NCBI RefSeq assembly: GCF_905163445.1
Contig: NC_053181.1
Coordinates: 1,302,001 to 1,366,000 of the forward strand
From: Pararge aegeria
Lineage: Eukaryota > Arthropoda > Insecta > Lepidoptera > Nymphalidae
Length of the DNA stretch: 64,000 nucleotides
Reading direction: 5' to 3'
The translations under genes were made by a program, and so were the position numbers. The notes below the pieces were generated by a model that was not told where the DNA came from, ran no database searches, and saw nothing but the letters and a program-made list of their open reading frames with translations. Within the stretch, counting starts at the first letter, position 1; every line of letters starts with the position of its first letter. Shown piece after piece: positions 1-11,752 of the stretch.

Positions 1-154
1 GCACGCCTCGGAAACCAAAAGGATTTTTTTTTTCCGTTTTTATGACACTTTGGATTCATGTTTGGTCCCCGACGCAAAAACGACGGAGTGTTATAAGTTT
101 GACGTGTCTGTGTCTGTCTTCTGCGGCTTACCGATTTTAATTTTGTCTTTTTAT

Positions 155-352
155 TTGAAAGGTGAACATTGGTTATTAATGAAATATAATTTTAATTGTT
201 TCTTGATATCTATCTATTAACTAATTAATAATTATTAGGATAGTTGTAAAATCCTAATCAATTTAATAAAATATCTGGCAAATATGAATTTATAGTTATC
301 AAAAGTTTGGTTATTTACCCACTTTATAAAATTACTGTAACATTTCATCCTG
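155..352 (+). repeat. A+T-rich dispersed repeat (family R1), partial copy
   Basis: This segment runs from a run resembling 'ttggttattaatgaaatata' to 'acccactttataaaattac'. It is closely repeated near 1.03-1.19 kb and 2.98-3.15 kb, and in inverted orientation near 31.1-31.3 kb. No coding potential or clear terminal repeat is seen, so the class is unknown. Confidence 0.7.
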
Positions 353-663
353 ACTAAAGATTGCGACCCCGCAAATGTACCTAGGCCTAATCAAGGAGCT
401 AAAGCTGTGAGTCTACCACCGATTCGGAATGCTGATTGTACTGAGAAGAACCGGCAAGAAACTCAGTACCTACTTGCTCTTTTTAGATAACAAACGTACA
501 TATTTTAACAGGTTAGTGAATATTACACGGCTAACAATGTAGATGGTCACGTAGACTTTCTCGTACATGGGTCACACAGACACATAGCTGACACGGTATA
601 TTAATAGCAGGATCACCACTTTTGCCAAAAGCTTGGTGAACAATCGTTAAAGATGGCCACAGT

Positions 664-805
664 CAGTGGCGTGCACTTCATACATGCACAAAAGCACTGC
701 ATACCCTAAAATTTAAATATAGCCCTTATAAGAGGAGGATTTTTCCATTGTATGCAATTTTCCTGTTGTTTGCATACCCTGGTAAGAAACCCAGTGCACG
801 CCACT
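664..805. mobile_element. hAT-type MITE, CAGTGGCGTGCA family, copy 1
   Basis: The 142-bp element begins CAGTGGCGTGCA and ends in its inverse, TGCACGCCACTG. It is flanked on both sides by the 8 bp GCCACAGT. An 8-bp target duplication with CAG...CTG termini is the hallmark of hAT-superfamily non-autonomous elements. The interior has no open frame. Confidence 0.85.
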
Positions 806-919
806 GGCCACAGTCTGAAAAACAATAGTCACTAAGAAAAATCGTCATTTCAGCTGACACTTAAATCGAGCGAGTTCACCACGTGGGCTAGACTTTTGTA
901 TCGCACCACTTCTGACTGT

Positions 920-1195
920 TAAAAGACTAAGACACCTCCCGGAGGTATCTTTGCATCGTTCGAGTACATGTGTATCGATAATTCAGTCGTATTTATATCA
1001 AAATACCCACTAGCACCACGTCATGAAAATTCGTTGTTAATCAAATATAATTTAAATTGTTTCTCGAGAACTATTTATTAAATAAATAATAATTATTGGC
1101 ACATTTGTAAAAATACTAATATATTGCCAATATGAATTTATTGTTATCAAAAGTTTAATTATTTACCCACTTTATAAATTTACTGTAACAATTTT
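920..1195 (+). repeat. A+T-rich dispersed repeat R1, long copy
   Basis: It starts near 'gactaagacacctcccgg', passes through 'tatttatatcaaaatacccac', and ends near 'acccactttataaa'. The same order of blocks occurs at 2.88-3.15 kb and inverted at 31.1-31.4 kb. Class unknown. Confidence 0.7.
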
Positions 1196-1372
1196 TAAAG
1201 AGTAAAAGCCGGTAACGTTAAATATCAGCGTCAGAGATAAATTTCATGGGAAGTGAAAGTAAGTCAGTATGACACGGTAGGTACCTACGTACTCTAGAAT
1301 GTAAAATGTCAGCGCCTACGTCCCGATTACCGGAAAGAGATGAGTTCACTTCGCACAGAATCCTACTATAAC

Positions 1373-1765
1373 GGCCGATTGGCGCAGTGGGCAGCGACCC
1401 CGCTTCTGAGCTCAAGGCTGTGGATTCGATTCCCACAACTGGAAAATGTGTGTTTGTTTAGCTTTATTGCACATACACATTAAATACACGGTAAACACAT
1501 ATACAGAAGAAACTTAGAAAAGAAAATAGGGCGTGCAAATGCGGTCTTTTCAGTAAAGCGATCTCTTCCAGGGCACCTTTGTGTGTACAGAACATGAATG
1601 TTTTTCAGTGGCTGTATGTTTATATGTATATTATAAGTATTTATGTATATTATTCAAAAAAATATTCATCAGTCATCTTAGTACCTAATACCTTTAACAT
1701 AAACTACGCTTACTTTGGGGCTAGACAGCGATTTGTTTACTGTCGTAGTATATTTATTCTCGTAG
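1373..1765 (+). mobile_element. tRNA-derived SINE (family A), interrupted copy
   Basis: The head carries A-box-like TTGGCGCAGTGG and B-box-like GATTCGATTCC, as in a tRNA-derived Pol III promoter. The body resumes near 1585 ('gaatgtttttcagtgg') and ends in a TATTTATT-type tail. Between about 1449 and 1584 lies an inserted LINE 3'-end fragment ('gcgatctcttcca'). Twelve copies of this SINE occur in the window. Confidence 0.85.
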
Positions 1766-1894
1766 TGTATATATCCATACTAGATGTGCCCTGCGGCTTC
1801 GCTCGCGTAATTTTGGGAGGCGGCGATGGCTACATAATCTACACCTATAGTCATATATGACATTTTTAGTTTTTTCACAAACATTTTTTTATCT

Positions 1895-2043
1895 TACGTA
1901 ATTTTTTTTCAATGAAAGTATACTATATCATTTCTAATACATAAAAGAATATGTATAAAAAGTTTCATGTAGATCAGTTCAGTAGTTTTCGCGTGAAAGC
2001 GTAACAAACAAACTTACATTCAGATTTATAATATTAGTAGGGA
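1895..2043 (-). mobile_element. Helitron-like repeat end
   Basis: It contains 'gcgtgaaagcgtaacaaaca' and finishes 'tataatattagtagggat', a sequence found at one end of six similar repeats here. Complete members run from TCCCTAC... to ...GGGCAACAGCTAG, suggesting Helitron TC/CTAG termini. The class is inferred from these ends only. Confidence 0.55.
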
Positions 2044-2191
2044 TGTCCGTATATGTGAAACCGCCCTTTTTCTAAGTTAATATTATTCTGCTAAACATAA
2101 TGGCCTCTACTGATGAAGATTTAAATATACTTCAACGCAATAAAAGGTGCAGGGTACAGACTTACGTAACATGACAAACCTAGCAGGGCTA

Positions 2192-2728
2192 GCACAGACA
2201 GGAGACAAAAATTATATCCCCGGTTATATACGGAAAGGGGATATAATTAAAATGTCCACTTCCTAAAGCCCGAGAACATGGAACAAGGGAAGTTTACCCC
2301 TGTTTATTATTACACATATGCTATTTGGATATTATTAGACCTCTTGTAAGTTGTAACATCATTTTGGGAAAGGATTAGGAAGTCTAACAACAGAATACTT
2401 AGAGTCGTCGGTCGTCGGTCGTCGGTCTATTGGCTATCTGTTCATCGAGACTGAAACAAAAAATAAACTAAGAACCTATGACATCTGAAATAAGTTTATT
2501 AACCATTTCAGTTAGATGTAAGTTTTAATGTACACATTTAACTATAGATTTATATGTATGTAAAAGCTGATATATGGGTTTATATGCCTCTAATAAAAAA
2601 CTTTATTATTATATTATTACCACTTGTGTGCCAGTGCTCTGAGAGTTGATAAAGCTTTGGGAGAAGTTACATTTTTATCCTGTCCCCGGGAGAATATTGT
2701 CTCCTGCCCATGCTAGCTGTGCTTATTT
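2192..2728 (-). repeat. Dispersed repeat R2, split by a 273-bp insertion
   Basis: Both halves match, in reverse, the repeat at 44.56-44.83 kb (block 'tatcaactctcagagca' and block 'tagccctac'). The halves are separated by an insertion at 2338-2610. That insertion is flanked by ATATTATTA at 2329-2337 and 2611-2619, a 9-bp target duplication, and ends in an A/T-rich tail, so it is probably a retroposon. Confidence 0.7.
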
Positions 2729-2884
2729 TGCGACACAATGCACATAAAGGGCCCCATTCACAGGTAATCCTTTGCAACGATCCATTGCACGCAGATCTGA
2801 GCGATATCGATAGCTATGACGAGACTTCTTAAATAAAGAAAGAGAGTAAGAAAAGTTTTGTACATTGCGCCACACTTTACAATG

Positions 2885-3155
2885 TGATAAGCGACTAAGA
2901 CACCGGGAGGTTTCTTTGCATCGTTAAAGTCCGTATAATGCAGTGGTATTTATATCAAAATACCCACCAACTCAATGTCATGAACATTGGTTATTAATCA
3001 AATATATTTTTAATTATTTCTTGAAACTATTTAATAATTAAACAGGAAACATTGGCACATTTGTTAAAATGCTATAAGATATCTGGCACATATCAAATTA
3101 TACTTATCAAAAATGTAATTATTTATCCACTTTATAAAATTACTGTAACACTACA
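2885..3155 (+). repeat. A+T-rich dispersed repeat R1, third copy
   Basis: This is parallel to the copy at 920-1195: the 'aagacaccgggaggt' block, then 'tatttatatcaaaataccca', then 'ttatccactttataaaatta'. Three copies in the first 3.2 kb suggest local spread or repeated insertion. Confidence 0.7.
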
Positions 3156-3549
3156 TTTAAAAACTTACCGGGTCCCAGTTTGACTGCGGGACTCCAAAAA
3201 CTAAAGTTTCAGGAAGACTGTACAACCAGTTCTTTTTCCAATTGGGTTACAATCTGACTAACGCTGAGGTTACTGCCCTGGTCTAGATTAGATACCTACT
3301 GGGAGCGGATTAGCGTTTAGTACGTAGATAAATTTCTTCTGTTTACTTACCTATTTGTTCTAGTAACTTCCTGCCAATTTGGAAACTTTTTGCAGGACTT
3401 CACAATCTCTGTACCTACTTAATTGAAAGTCTTTATGGCAGCTACATTGATTTAGGGAGAAATCCTCATATATCCATAAGGATGTCCCTGACGTCTAACG
3501 TTTACACCCCAGTGCTGAATATGCTTAAGTTCCTTCATCTTCAATAAAT

Positions 3550-3813
3550 AAATAAATAATTTATATACTAAGACAACGCACACATCGCCATCTAGCCCCA
3601 AAGTAAGTGTAGCTTGTGTTATGGGTACTGAGATGTCTGATGAATTTTTTTATGAATAACATACATAAATACTTATAACATAGGTACATATAAACACCCA
3701 GACACTGAAAAACATTCATGCTCATCACGCAAACATTTTTCAGCTGTGGGAATCGAACCCACGGCCTTTGACTAAGAAAGCAGGGTTGCTGCACACTGCG
3801 CCAATCGGACGTC
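3550..3813 (-). mobile_element. tRNA-derived SINE (family A)
   Basis: This is a near full-length copy on the minus strand. The tRNA-like head is at the right (inverse of TTGGCGCAGTG and GGTTCGATTCCC) and an AAATAAATAAAT tail is at the left. Confidence 0.88.
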
Positions 3814-3976
3814 TAATAGCCTGTAACAGTCCACTGCCGGACTAAATGCCTCACCCAACAGGAGGATTGGCCCATAATCCCAACGCTGGGCAGACAGGTT
3901 GGTGATCGCAGGAGATGGTAGTAGTAGTACAGAGGACGCTACTGCCCGCTCTCCGTAATATTCTCTCAATCGCCTC

Positions 3977-4119
3977 CAGTGGTGTGCACAGGAATTTGAA
4001 CCAGGGTAAGCATAAACAAGTAAATTGACATAAAATGGCAAAATGCTTTTACGTTGTCAGTTATACGAAAATGTTAAGGTAGGCAGCGCTTTTGTACATG
4101 TATGAAGTGCACGCCACTG
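3977..4119. mobile_element. hAT-type MITE, CAGTGGCGTGCA family, copy 2
   Basis: This 143-bp element has termini CAGTGGTGTGCA and TGCACGCCACTG. Flanking octamers ATCGCCTC and GTCGCCTC differ at one base, consistent with an aged 8-bp target duplication. Confidence 0.75.
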
Positions 4120-4466
4120 GTCGCCTCGTACGACAACCTTGGGCAGAGTAGACGTGGTAACAGTGGCGTGCATAGAGGGTATGCACAGGGTATGCAAATA
4201 ATATCAAGAACTAATATGAATAATTTATTTTCAAAGTAATTAGAGATTACAATAATGTAGCGCAAAGTAACAAAATTTTACCTAGGTATAAAATTAATTA
4301 CTTATTATTACTTGGCATGCGCTGAGGAAATTATTGATGATAAATAAAAATTATGTTTTAATTACATGATTAAAGTACCTAGGTACTGATTATTACCTAT
4401 ATAAGTCCGCGAGGGAATATAATATCTAACTACATAAAATAGCAGCTTTCATAATGACAGTTTTGA

Positions 4467-4628
4467 GGGCCGATTGACGCAGTGGGCAGCGACCCTGCTT
4501 TCTGAGTCAAAGGCCGTGGGTTCGATTCCCACAACTGGAAAATGTTTGTGTGATAAATGTATTTTATAACTATTTATGTAAATGGGGCTAGATGGCGACG
4601 TGTGTATTGTAGTAGTATATTTATTTCG
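4467..4628 (+). mobile_element. tRNA-derived SINE (family A), internally deleted
   Basis: The tRNA-like head is intact. The body jumps from 'tttgtgtgataaatg' to 'ggggctagatggcga', losing roughly 100 bp. It ends in TATTTATTT. Confidence 0.85.
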
Positions 4629-5014
4629 TGTTCTAAAATTTTATTAGATCACCTGTAGAAACAAAAGTGGGTTCTTATTGAAATAAATAGTTTTATCATA
4701 AGTGTAATATGTATAGTAGGAAATACTTATTAATTTATTCCAATCGGACAATAATTATTGTAGAAGTTATCACGAATTCTTTTAAAGTTATTTTTAGAGA
4801 TACATCATATTCATACATTTAATTGACAAAGTTATTTTCTAAAAACTACTTCCATTAATTTTTACCACGACCTGCATACACAACTTAAAATATGCTTTGA
4901 AATCAAAATCAAACCGGCGAAGTCTGTTATAAAGTCATCTAAGAAAGCTTTAATACATAAATTACAGATAAAATAAAAATGTCAAAGTTCTAATAATCAG
5001 GAAATCAATAATTA

Positions 5015-5115
5015 TAATCGGCGGGCGCGTGGAGGCGGATGCGGGGCGCGGGGAGGCGCCGCAGATATTTTCGCTCGTGACGTCTTGCGCGCTTCAATGT
5101 CCCACACCATAGAGT
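5015..5115. other. G+C-rich patch, unassigned
   Basis: About 100 bp of strongly G+C- and CpG-rich sequence sits in A+T-rich surroundings (for example 'gcggggcgcggggaggcgcc'). The minus strand is open here, with an ATG near 5108, but no family is recognised. It could be a promoter or first exon of an unseen gene, or captured sequence inside the element at 4156-5288. Confidence 0.3.
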
Positions 5116-5584
5116 GGCCACGGGAAAGGCGATCCATTGCGATGCAAGATATAAGATATAAGCACAGCACAGAAAATTTTCACCACAGAATATAGACATA
5201 GAGTGAAAATATCCTGCTCTAAGAGAAATAATTTAAAAAATTGTAGGGTAGCCCGAACTTTTCTGCATGTCTGAAGTGCACGCCACTGGTCATAAAACCT
5301 AATTTAGGCTTTAATGCTACGGGCATACTTCTTCAAAAATAGCGAATTATAATTTATTTAAAAGTTAAAATTAAAAACAAACTTTAGTTTATTTTACTAT
5401 GAGCATACCTACCAGGCTAGGCAGTGCAATGTTTACCTGAGATCTAAATTTTCAGAGAAATGCGAAATTGTCATTAAAAAATTACGAAATTACAACCATA
5501 ACATCAGCTGTTTGAAGTGTGTACCTTTAAGGTCATATGGGGATAACTATGCCAGCACGTGTAAATTTTTTAAGCCTTTTTTAA

Positions 5585-5780
5585 AAGAGTGGCGCCACGC
5601 TACTTTCGTGGCTAAAGCAGTGCGGCCCCGCTGCTCCAGGCCGCGCCAAGGTCCGCTCCCGTGCCAGCGCGGATGACGCCACTCATTCCTCTCAGCTGTT
5701 TACACAGCTACGAGAGCGCCATTACGTGTCCCCGGCACTCGTATTAACAACCGCTTAAGTGCTTTGCACTTGGACTGAAA
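5585..5780. other. Second G+C-rich patch, unassigned
   Basis: This segment is G+C-rich ('cggccccgctgctccaggcc') and contains the inverted pair CAGCTGTTTACACAGCTA. No recognisable coding exon is found on either strand. It could be a regulatory region or an old repeat. Confidence 0.25.
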
Positions 5781-6169
5781 CCTGCGAACGAAAATAACAA
5801 TACGGAAATCCAACGACTGGTACAAAGACGTAAACAGCGAACCGTTTTGGAAGTTTTTCTTCTTTTGGCGCGTTAGGGAAATATTATGAGTAAATTTTTA
5901 TGCGCACACCGTCAAAAAAACCAACATCCTGAAGTTAGCTATAGTCAACATTTAAGTTTTAAAAAAAGTTTTTTCGGTGATTTAATTGATTCAAGTCTAC
6001 AAAAAATCTCAAATTTTAATGTTGAGTAAAATTTGGTTGTCTGATTGGGCGATATTTAGGTAATGCATTATAATAAAACTTTCAATGTATAAAATACCTT
6101 TTTTTTCTGTTGTTAGTGACGTTTTTTCTACAAACGTAGAATAAGGCGATTATTATTATTTTATCATTT

Positions 6170-6665
6170 ATGGATTTTCATTTTTTTTTTTAAACTGCCT
6201 TCTATATCCGACCCTTGATCCAACAACCAAGCGAAAGCTTCTTATGATGTTGGCCGAAGCTTTTCGCGAGAAGGTCATTGACTGAAACGACGATCAGAAC
6301 AATAACGGTCGACTCAACATTCCACATGGCTTTAATCTCGTGAGCAAGGTCCAAGTATTTAAATACTTTTCCTTTTCAGCTTTCACCAGATTATCGTCAT
6401 GTGGAATAGTAATGTCATCAATTATTGCACGGCGCACTGATCGATCGACTAGCACTGTATCAGGTTTCATAGCTGTAATATACCTGTCAGTGATAATCGT
6501 TCGATCCCAGTAGAGCAATGCACTGCTATTTACAATAACTGACGCCGGGTCGTACCTATAGTAAGGCATCTCAAAATCGATAAGGCCAAAGATTACTTGA
6601 TGCAAGTATTCGCCGTAAGGACTTTTTATATTGTTACGCCAAGTATAACTTCTAACGCGTGCAAT
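6170..6665 (-). mobile_element. 5'-truncated LINE, 3' end of ORF2
   Basis: Minus-strand translation over 6294-6674 contains the phrase 'DTVLVDRSVRRAIIDDITIP' followed by 'HDDNLVKAEKEK', typical of the C-terminal region of insect non-LTR retrotransposon polyproteins. The minus strand ends in a poly-A run (poly-T at 6180-6193 on plus). It is truncated upstream and frameshifted, so dead. Confidence 0.75.
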
Positions 6666-7049
6666 TAAGTACACACAAGTTTATTCTATAATCAACAGAC
6701 CAATGATGTTAAGTGAAAACTATCGCCTATGTATAGGCGTAGGCGTAAGGCATTATGTCACGCCCTTCACACCAGAACACAGCGATGCAGCTTCACGGCA
6801 GAGATAAGTATGGCGGTAATAATTCCCCGGTCGAGCACAAAAAGCTCTACTACTACTACTGCTTCTACTACTAAATACAGTAGGTACACTACTACATTTA
6901 GCACATAGGCTAAGTTTTGTGTTGTCAATTTAATATTTTTCAAGCAGAAAGAAATATTCGAATAGGTACTCAATTTGATCAGCTGCTTAAAAATTTCTAA
7001 ACTCAGAAATTGAGACAAAAGATTTTTTATGACGTGAAGTACTTTAAAT

Positions 7050-7300
7050 TCAAATTCAACATTTCTTTATTCATGTAGGCCTATCACAGGCACTTATGAA
7101 GCGTTCATACATATTTGTTTACATAATTGTAAGGGGATGGTGATAACTTCGTTCGCCGACTTAAATCTAAAGCTACGAGGGTTCCAAACGCGCCTTTGGT
7201 CTAAGAAGAGCCCACAACAAACTTGGCCACAATTAACGTGTGCTGGCAGCCTATTGATAAAATATATTGTCAATAATATTGACTGTGTGCGGGCAGCCAT
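7050..7300 (-). mobile_element. LINE 3' end
   Basis: It starts 'ttcaaattcaacatttcttt' and includes 'gctacgagggttccaaacgc' and 'gagcccacaacaaacttggc', shared with about ten other LINE 3' ends in the window (for example 51.3, 58.2 and 59.6 kb). Confidence 0.75.
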
Positions 7301-7856
7301 GAAGCCCTAGTATAGTTGTATGTCGTGTGAGCACTAGACACAGTAAATATATCACGCACGCATCGACGAAGCCCCAAAGCTATTATCGCAGGATTTAATC
7401 GGGGGTACATACTAGCTTTTGGAACCTCTTCGGTGCGTGCATCTGTGTTAGTGTGCTGTTTCGAACGTGTGTTCGTAGTTTCCTAACTGCTTGAATATAC
7501 CTACTTACTGTAGGTAGTTAAAAACACATAAATCAACATACAAACTTCTCTATAATAAAGGAACTGGTGTAAGGCCGGCCATACACGGACCACTCACTCT
7601 TTTCAGTTATTGTCAAAGCAGCTGCCACACCTATAAAGTACTGCAACAGTTGCTGCTCAATACATATAATAAAGATTACTGTGGCTCAATAAGTCACAAA
7701 TTCAATTATTGGAAAAACGAAAATGCAGGCATTGTGGTAAAAACTATCCAAGTAAGCGTGGGCGGAGGTAAACTGCTCAAGAAGGAGTTAGCCAAATTAA
7801 TTAATAAATAAATAATTAGTATGGAGAATAAAAAAAACAGCTTCAAATTAATATTT

Positions 7857-9426
7857 CCAGTATGTTTATTTACTCAGTAATTATAAGTAATAAGTTTTCT
7901 TTTGCCAAAATGACATCTGCACAAACAACATCATGTATTTCATATAATATTCAGCTAGCTTACTACAATCGAATAAAGCATTATTTTAATATTGTTGACG
8001 CTATTTTGCTCTAGAAAAGTAATTTTAAAGTAGTACTACTTTAGTGATGGTAGTAAGCCCACTGATATATTGGTATATATTAAAATCTATGCAAAAAGCA
8101 GTCAAGGGAATCTATTAACTATAAATATTGCTATTATGTTACTATGAATCTATAATAAAGCCCTATCATCCCATCAACAAGTTTACATGCAATGCAAATT
8201 GGATGGTAGATTTGAGTTTTGTGTCCAATATCAGCACTGAAAAGAAAGTCTTAAGAAAATGTCACTATTATATTATATAATTTACCATTTTATAATCAGT
8301 CAAAACAATCATTACAAAACCTAAAACTTACAATCACTGCACATTCAATGAAGTATTTACAGTTACAAAATATTTACAACTTACAAAATTAAATAATACG
8401 GTTACAGTCAGAAAGTTACAAACTCACTGCTTCCTATACTAAAACGGATAGAAAACGCTCACACATACTTTCACTAAACTAAATATTATTTCATCATAGC
8501 TCTCTATAGATGTGCCAACCTTTACCTCAAACTTCGGTAGTTCAGTCAACTAATCTAAAAGGTCCAGCAGTTAACTTGTTGACACATCTGGGAATAATAA
8601 ATTGAATTGATATTGGTCAATTATCCACTAAAAGACACAAACTTTCTCATTGATCAATTATTAGTTATCCCAACTTATAAGAAAGTGTTGGCACATCTGT
8701 AAATGCTTGAAGAAAAAAAGAAAAGAAATTTACTTAAAATTTGTGAGATTTTCTCTTGCATTTAACTAGCTTGCAGTCTTTTGATCTGTCTGCTTGACAA
8801 GCAAGCATTCAAACATAATATGTGCTTGTAAATTTGAATAAATTAGCTTGCAATGCCAATCAACCTGAGAAGCAATTGAGAGCTTGCCAAGCACGCTCAA
8901 TTGTTTAGGGCGACCATTACAATTCCTACCATATTATATTATAAAAGACCAATCAATCCACTGAATCAACTTTTACACTTGACAGACAAAACAAGTCTAC
9001 TCAACAAACTAAACTCACAAACTGAGTCAGCGACTGAATTAAAATCCTATAGGAATGTCCCATTAACATTTGAGCATTTAACATTGCCCTAGAGGGTTAT
9101 TCCATTATGACGAGCAAAACCAAGACACATGAAGCATACTTTAAATTACGTTTTTCCTATTCAAGGACAAGAGCAAGTCACCTGTAATGGTAAATAAATA
9201 ATGCAATGTAAAATGGAAATGCAAAGATAACTTGAAAGTATGTTTCACAAGTGGCTTGTATGTATACTTTGAATACTGAAATATAAAGGACACTCAAAAT
9301 TTTTAAAGCTTAAGTGGCCTTCTCTAATATGGTGGTGCCCATAAAGGAAGCCGTCTTTCAGTATTCAACAGTAATTGAATAAGAGCTTCAATTTGCTAAT
9401 GAGGTATCCAATAGACTTCTAGTTAA
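7857..9426 (-). other. Probable long 3' UTR of the Hsp40 gene
   Basis: About 1.57 kb between the Hsp40 stop codon and a minus-strand AATAAA near 7868-7863 is free of recognised repeats and of coding exons on either strand. It is A+T-rich and holds a 12-bp inverted repeat, AGATGTGCCAAC at 8508-8519 and its complement at 8687-8698. Assignment as UTR rests only on position and the poly(A) signal. Confidence 0.45.
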
Positions 9427-11752
9427 CTAATTAGGTAAAGTGTCCATAAGTATCTCTTTAACAGCTGTACTTAGACGGTCAGGAAACTTAATGTCAAATG
9501 CAACAAGCAGGTCACCCTTCCGCGTAGGTTCCTTTGGGAATGGCAGACCATAGCCAGGGAATCTCTTTACTGTATAGGGCTTCACTACCTCGCCCTGAAG
9601 GTTGACTGTTAACTTTTCGTTAGACATGGTTGGTACTTCAATTATGGTGCCACAGAGTGCCTGTAACAAAAGAAAAAAGAAATTAGTAACAAGTCAATTT
9701 AAACTTAATAGTTTCAAGGCAGTTAGATATTCTGCGATATAATTAAACTCGTGAATTGTTTAAAAGTTTTTTTTACAAATTTCATGACATTATAATCATA
9801 TCAATGACTATGTAAATGTGAAATTGTAATAATTATAGACATTAATTGATTGATTGTATTATGAACATACAGACAAAGAAAGCAATTCCACACAAACATA
9901 GTTTACCTGAAGTAATGCTGTTTGAGTTTTAACAAAAATTATAGCCAGCTGATTTAAGCTTTTAATTAGACCACAACATGCTTGGAACCTAGCTAAAAAC
10001 TGGTTTTATTACCTCATAGTAATTAAGGCTTATGCTTATTTCACTACTATCCTAAACTGCAAATTGTGGCAAAATAGAAACAAACAAAACAGTTCAAAAA
10101 CACTGATTAAACCTATAAAACACTTTGAAGCAACATCTTTGCTATGAAATATATTATTAGACAATTAACAGTAGTCAGATGGTTCTAGACTGTTTTGAAC
10201 TACCACATGCTGATGTTATTAACATGCATGCCTGATATGATTGAGTCATCATATTCAAGAAGCGATAATTATGAATCAACTCCATTTACCAGTAGGTAAT
10301 TCCCATGCATATTATTAACACATATGGATTTAAATATTTATATAAAATAAAACTAATAGTCTCATCTGTTCCAAGTAAGCATTAATTGTACTAGGGATGC
10401 ATAGTCCAATACACGAGACACAAACTATATGATAAAGTCCAAAATAAAGATGGGAATGCAACAAAGGACCTATGTAAATGTTTATCAAAGGATTGCATCT
10501 ACCAATTAGCATCTACAAATGTCCCGACAAAAGATAAATTAGAAACATTAAATATCAGTGAAAAAGCAGAAGGCAGACTTATTTTTAAAATAAAATTTCA
10601 TTTTTCCATGACAACCCCAACATTTTTGCTATAATTTAGAGACCGCAAAATTTACTTATAGTCAAGGGATGGCATAAGCTTACAGTAAGCATTATAAGTG
10701 CATGTTTTGGCAACCCTGCTAAATAAGAGTTCATTGAACCAATTTGGTTTTAAAATTTAATTTGTCAAGAAAGGTGAATTTAATAGATATTGAAATACTA
10801 AGCTACTTTGATGAAATTCAGAATTACAATTAGTGTAGTATGGTATTTGTATGTAATAGGAGGGAAGTGTTAATAAACATCTATACATACAGAGCATAGA
10901 CAAAAAAATAATATTACATACCTGCTTAAGGGACACTTTGGCTGTGTATCTGATGTCAGAACCCTCCCTCTTGAACAGCGGGTTAGGCTTATCCCTGATG
11001 ATGAAGACTATGTCTGCTGGGATCTTGTTCCTACCCTGGTCGCCTTCCTTCTGGAACGTGATCTTAGTGCCTGCCTTCCAGCCAGGTTTAACATGAATAG
11101 TAAGGACTTTGTCTTCTTTCTTTGACGTGCCATCTGGTTGGATGACGCGGCGTGAAATTTTCATTTTTTTGACGCATCCACGAGCAATATCCTCTATAGA
11201 GACATATAAATCGTGTTCTATGGGTGGGTCTTGAGTTTTTTCTTTCCTATTGGGCGAACCGTGGAAGTTGAAGCTGTGACTCCGGAACGCACCGCTTGGT
11301 CCGCCCGGCCGCGAATGTCCCATGTTTATGTTGGCGAACGGATCCAAATCCATGTCCATGTCGCGGTCGAAGAACATTGTGGTACCACCACCACCCCCAC
11401 CGTTCAGGTCGAAGAACGCTTGGAACGGGCTCGCAGAGCCGAAGAACTGGGCGAACGTCGCTCGAGGGTCACCGTGGTACGTGTACGAGAAGGACTGGCC
11501 TCCACCTGGCCCGTTGTGACCTCCCATGCCTCCCTTAAGGCCTTCCTCCCCATGGGTGTCGTAGATTTCTCGCTTCTTCTTGTCTGAAAGAACTTCGTAA
11601 GCTTCCGCTACTTCTTTAAAGCGCTCCTCGGCGCCAGCAGCTTTGTTCTTATCGGGGTGGTATTTCAATGCTAACTTCCTATACGCCTTTTTAATTTCGT
11701 CGTCTGTCGCGCCTTTAGACAGTCCCAATATTTTATAGTAATCCTTTCCCAT
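9427..11752 (-). CDS. DnaJ homolog subfamily B member 1/4-like (Hsp40)
   Basis: This class B J-protein co-chaperone stimulates Hsp70 ATPase and delivers substrates in the cytosol and nucleus. Coding exons are 11752-10922 and 9660-9427, joined in phase 0 (CAG|GTATGT donor, TTACAG acceptor), giving 354 residues, close to the family length of about 340. Residues 2-70 form a J domain with HPD at 32-34. Then come a Gly/Phe-rich linker (about 72-140, with a run of Gly) and two C-terminal beta-sandwich domains (about 175-340) lacking the class A zinc finger. The start MGKDYYKILG is the family's normal N-terminus. An in-frame ATG lies further upstream but beyond a TTTTTTTCAG acceptor at 11767-11769, so it is intronic. 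A 5' UTR exon of about 12041-11934 (donor GTAAGT at 11933) links to the heat-shock promoter. Confidence 0.95.

Larger units (their letters stand above)
4156..5288. mobile_element. Possible long member of the CAGTGGCGTGCA family
   Basis: A left end CAGTGGCGTGCATAGAGG near 4157 and a right end GTGCACGCCACTG near 5285 bracket about 1.1 kb. The bracket includes a SINE and a G+C-rich patch. Flanking octamers do not match, so these could be the ends of two different elements. Confidence 0.35.

Noticed and set aside
4466..4540. Possible tRNA gene (A- and B-box-like sequence)
   Set aside because: The same head recurs in twelve dispersed copies, the acceptor stem does not close, and each copy continues into a SINE body and tail.
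8901..9092. Small plus-strand gene
   Set aside because: The 63-codon frame has no recognisable motif and lies antisense in the probable Hsp40 3' UTR.
11213..11587. Long plus-strand open frames opposite the Hsp40 exon
   Set aside because: They are antisense shadows of the Gly/Phe-rich and J-domain coding sequence. Their composition follows the codons of the real gene and no family is recognised.
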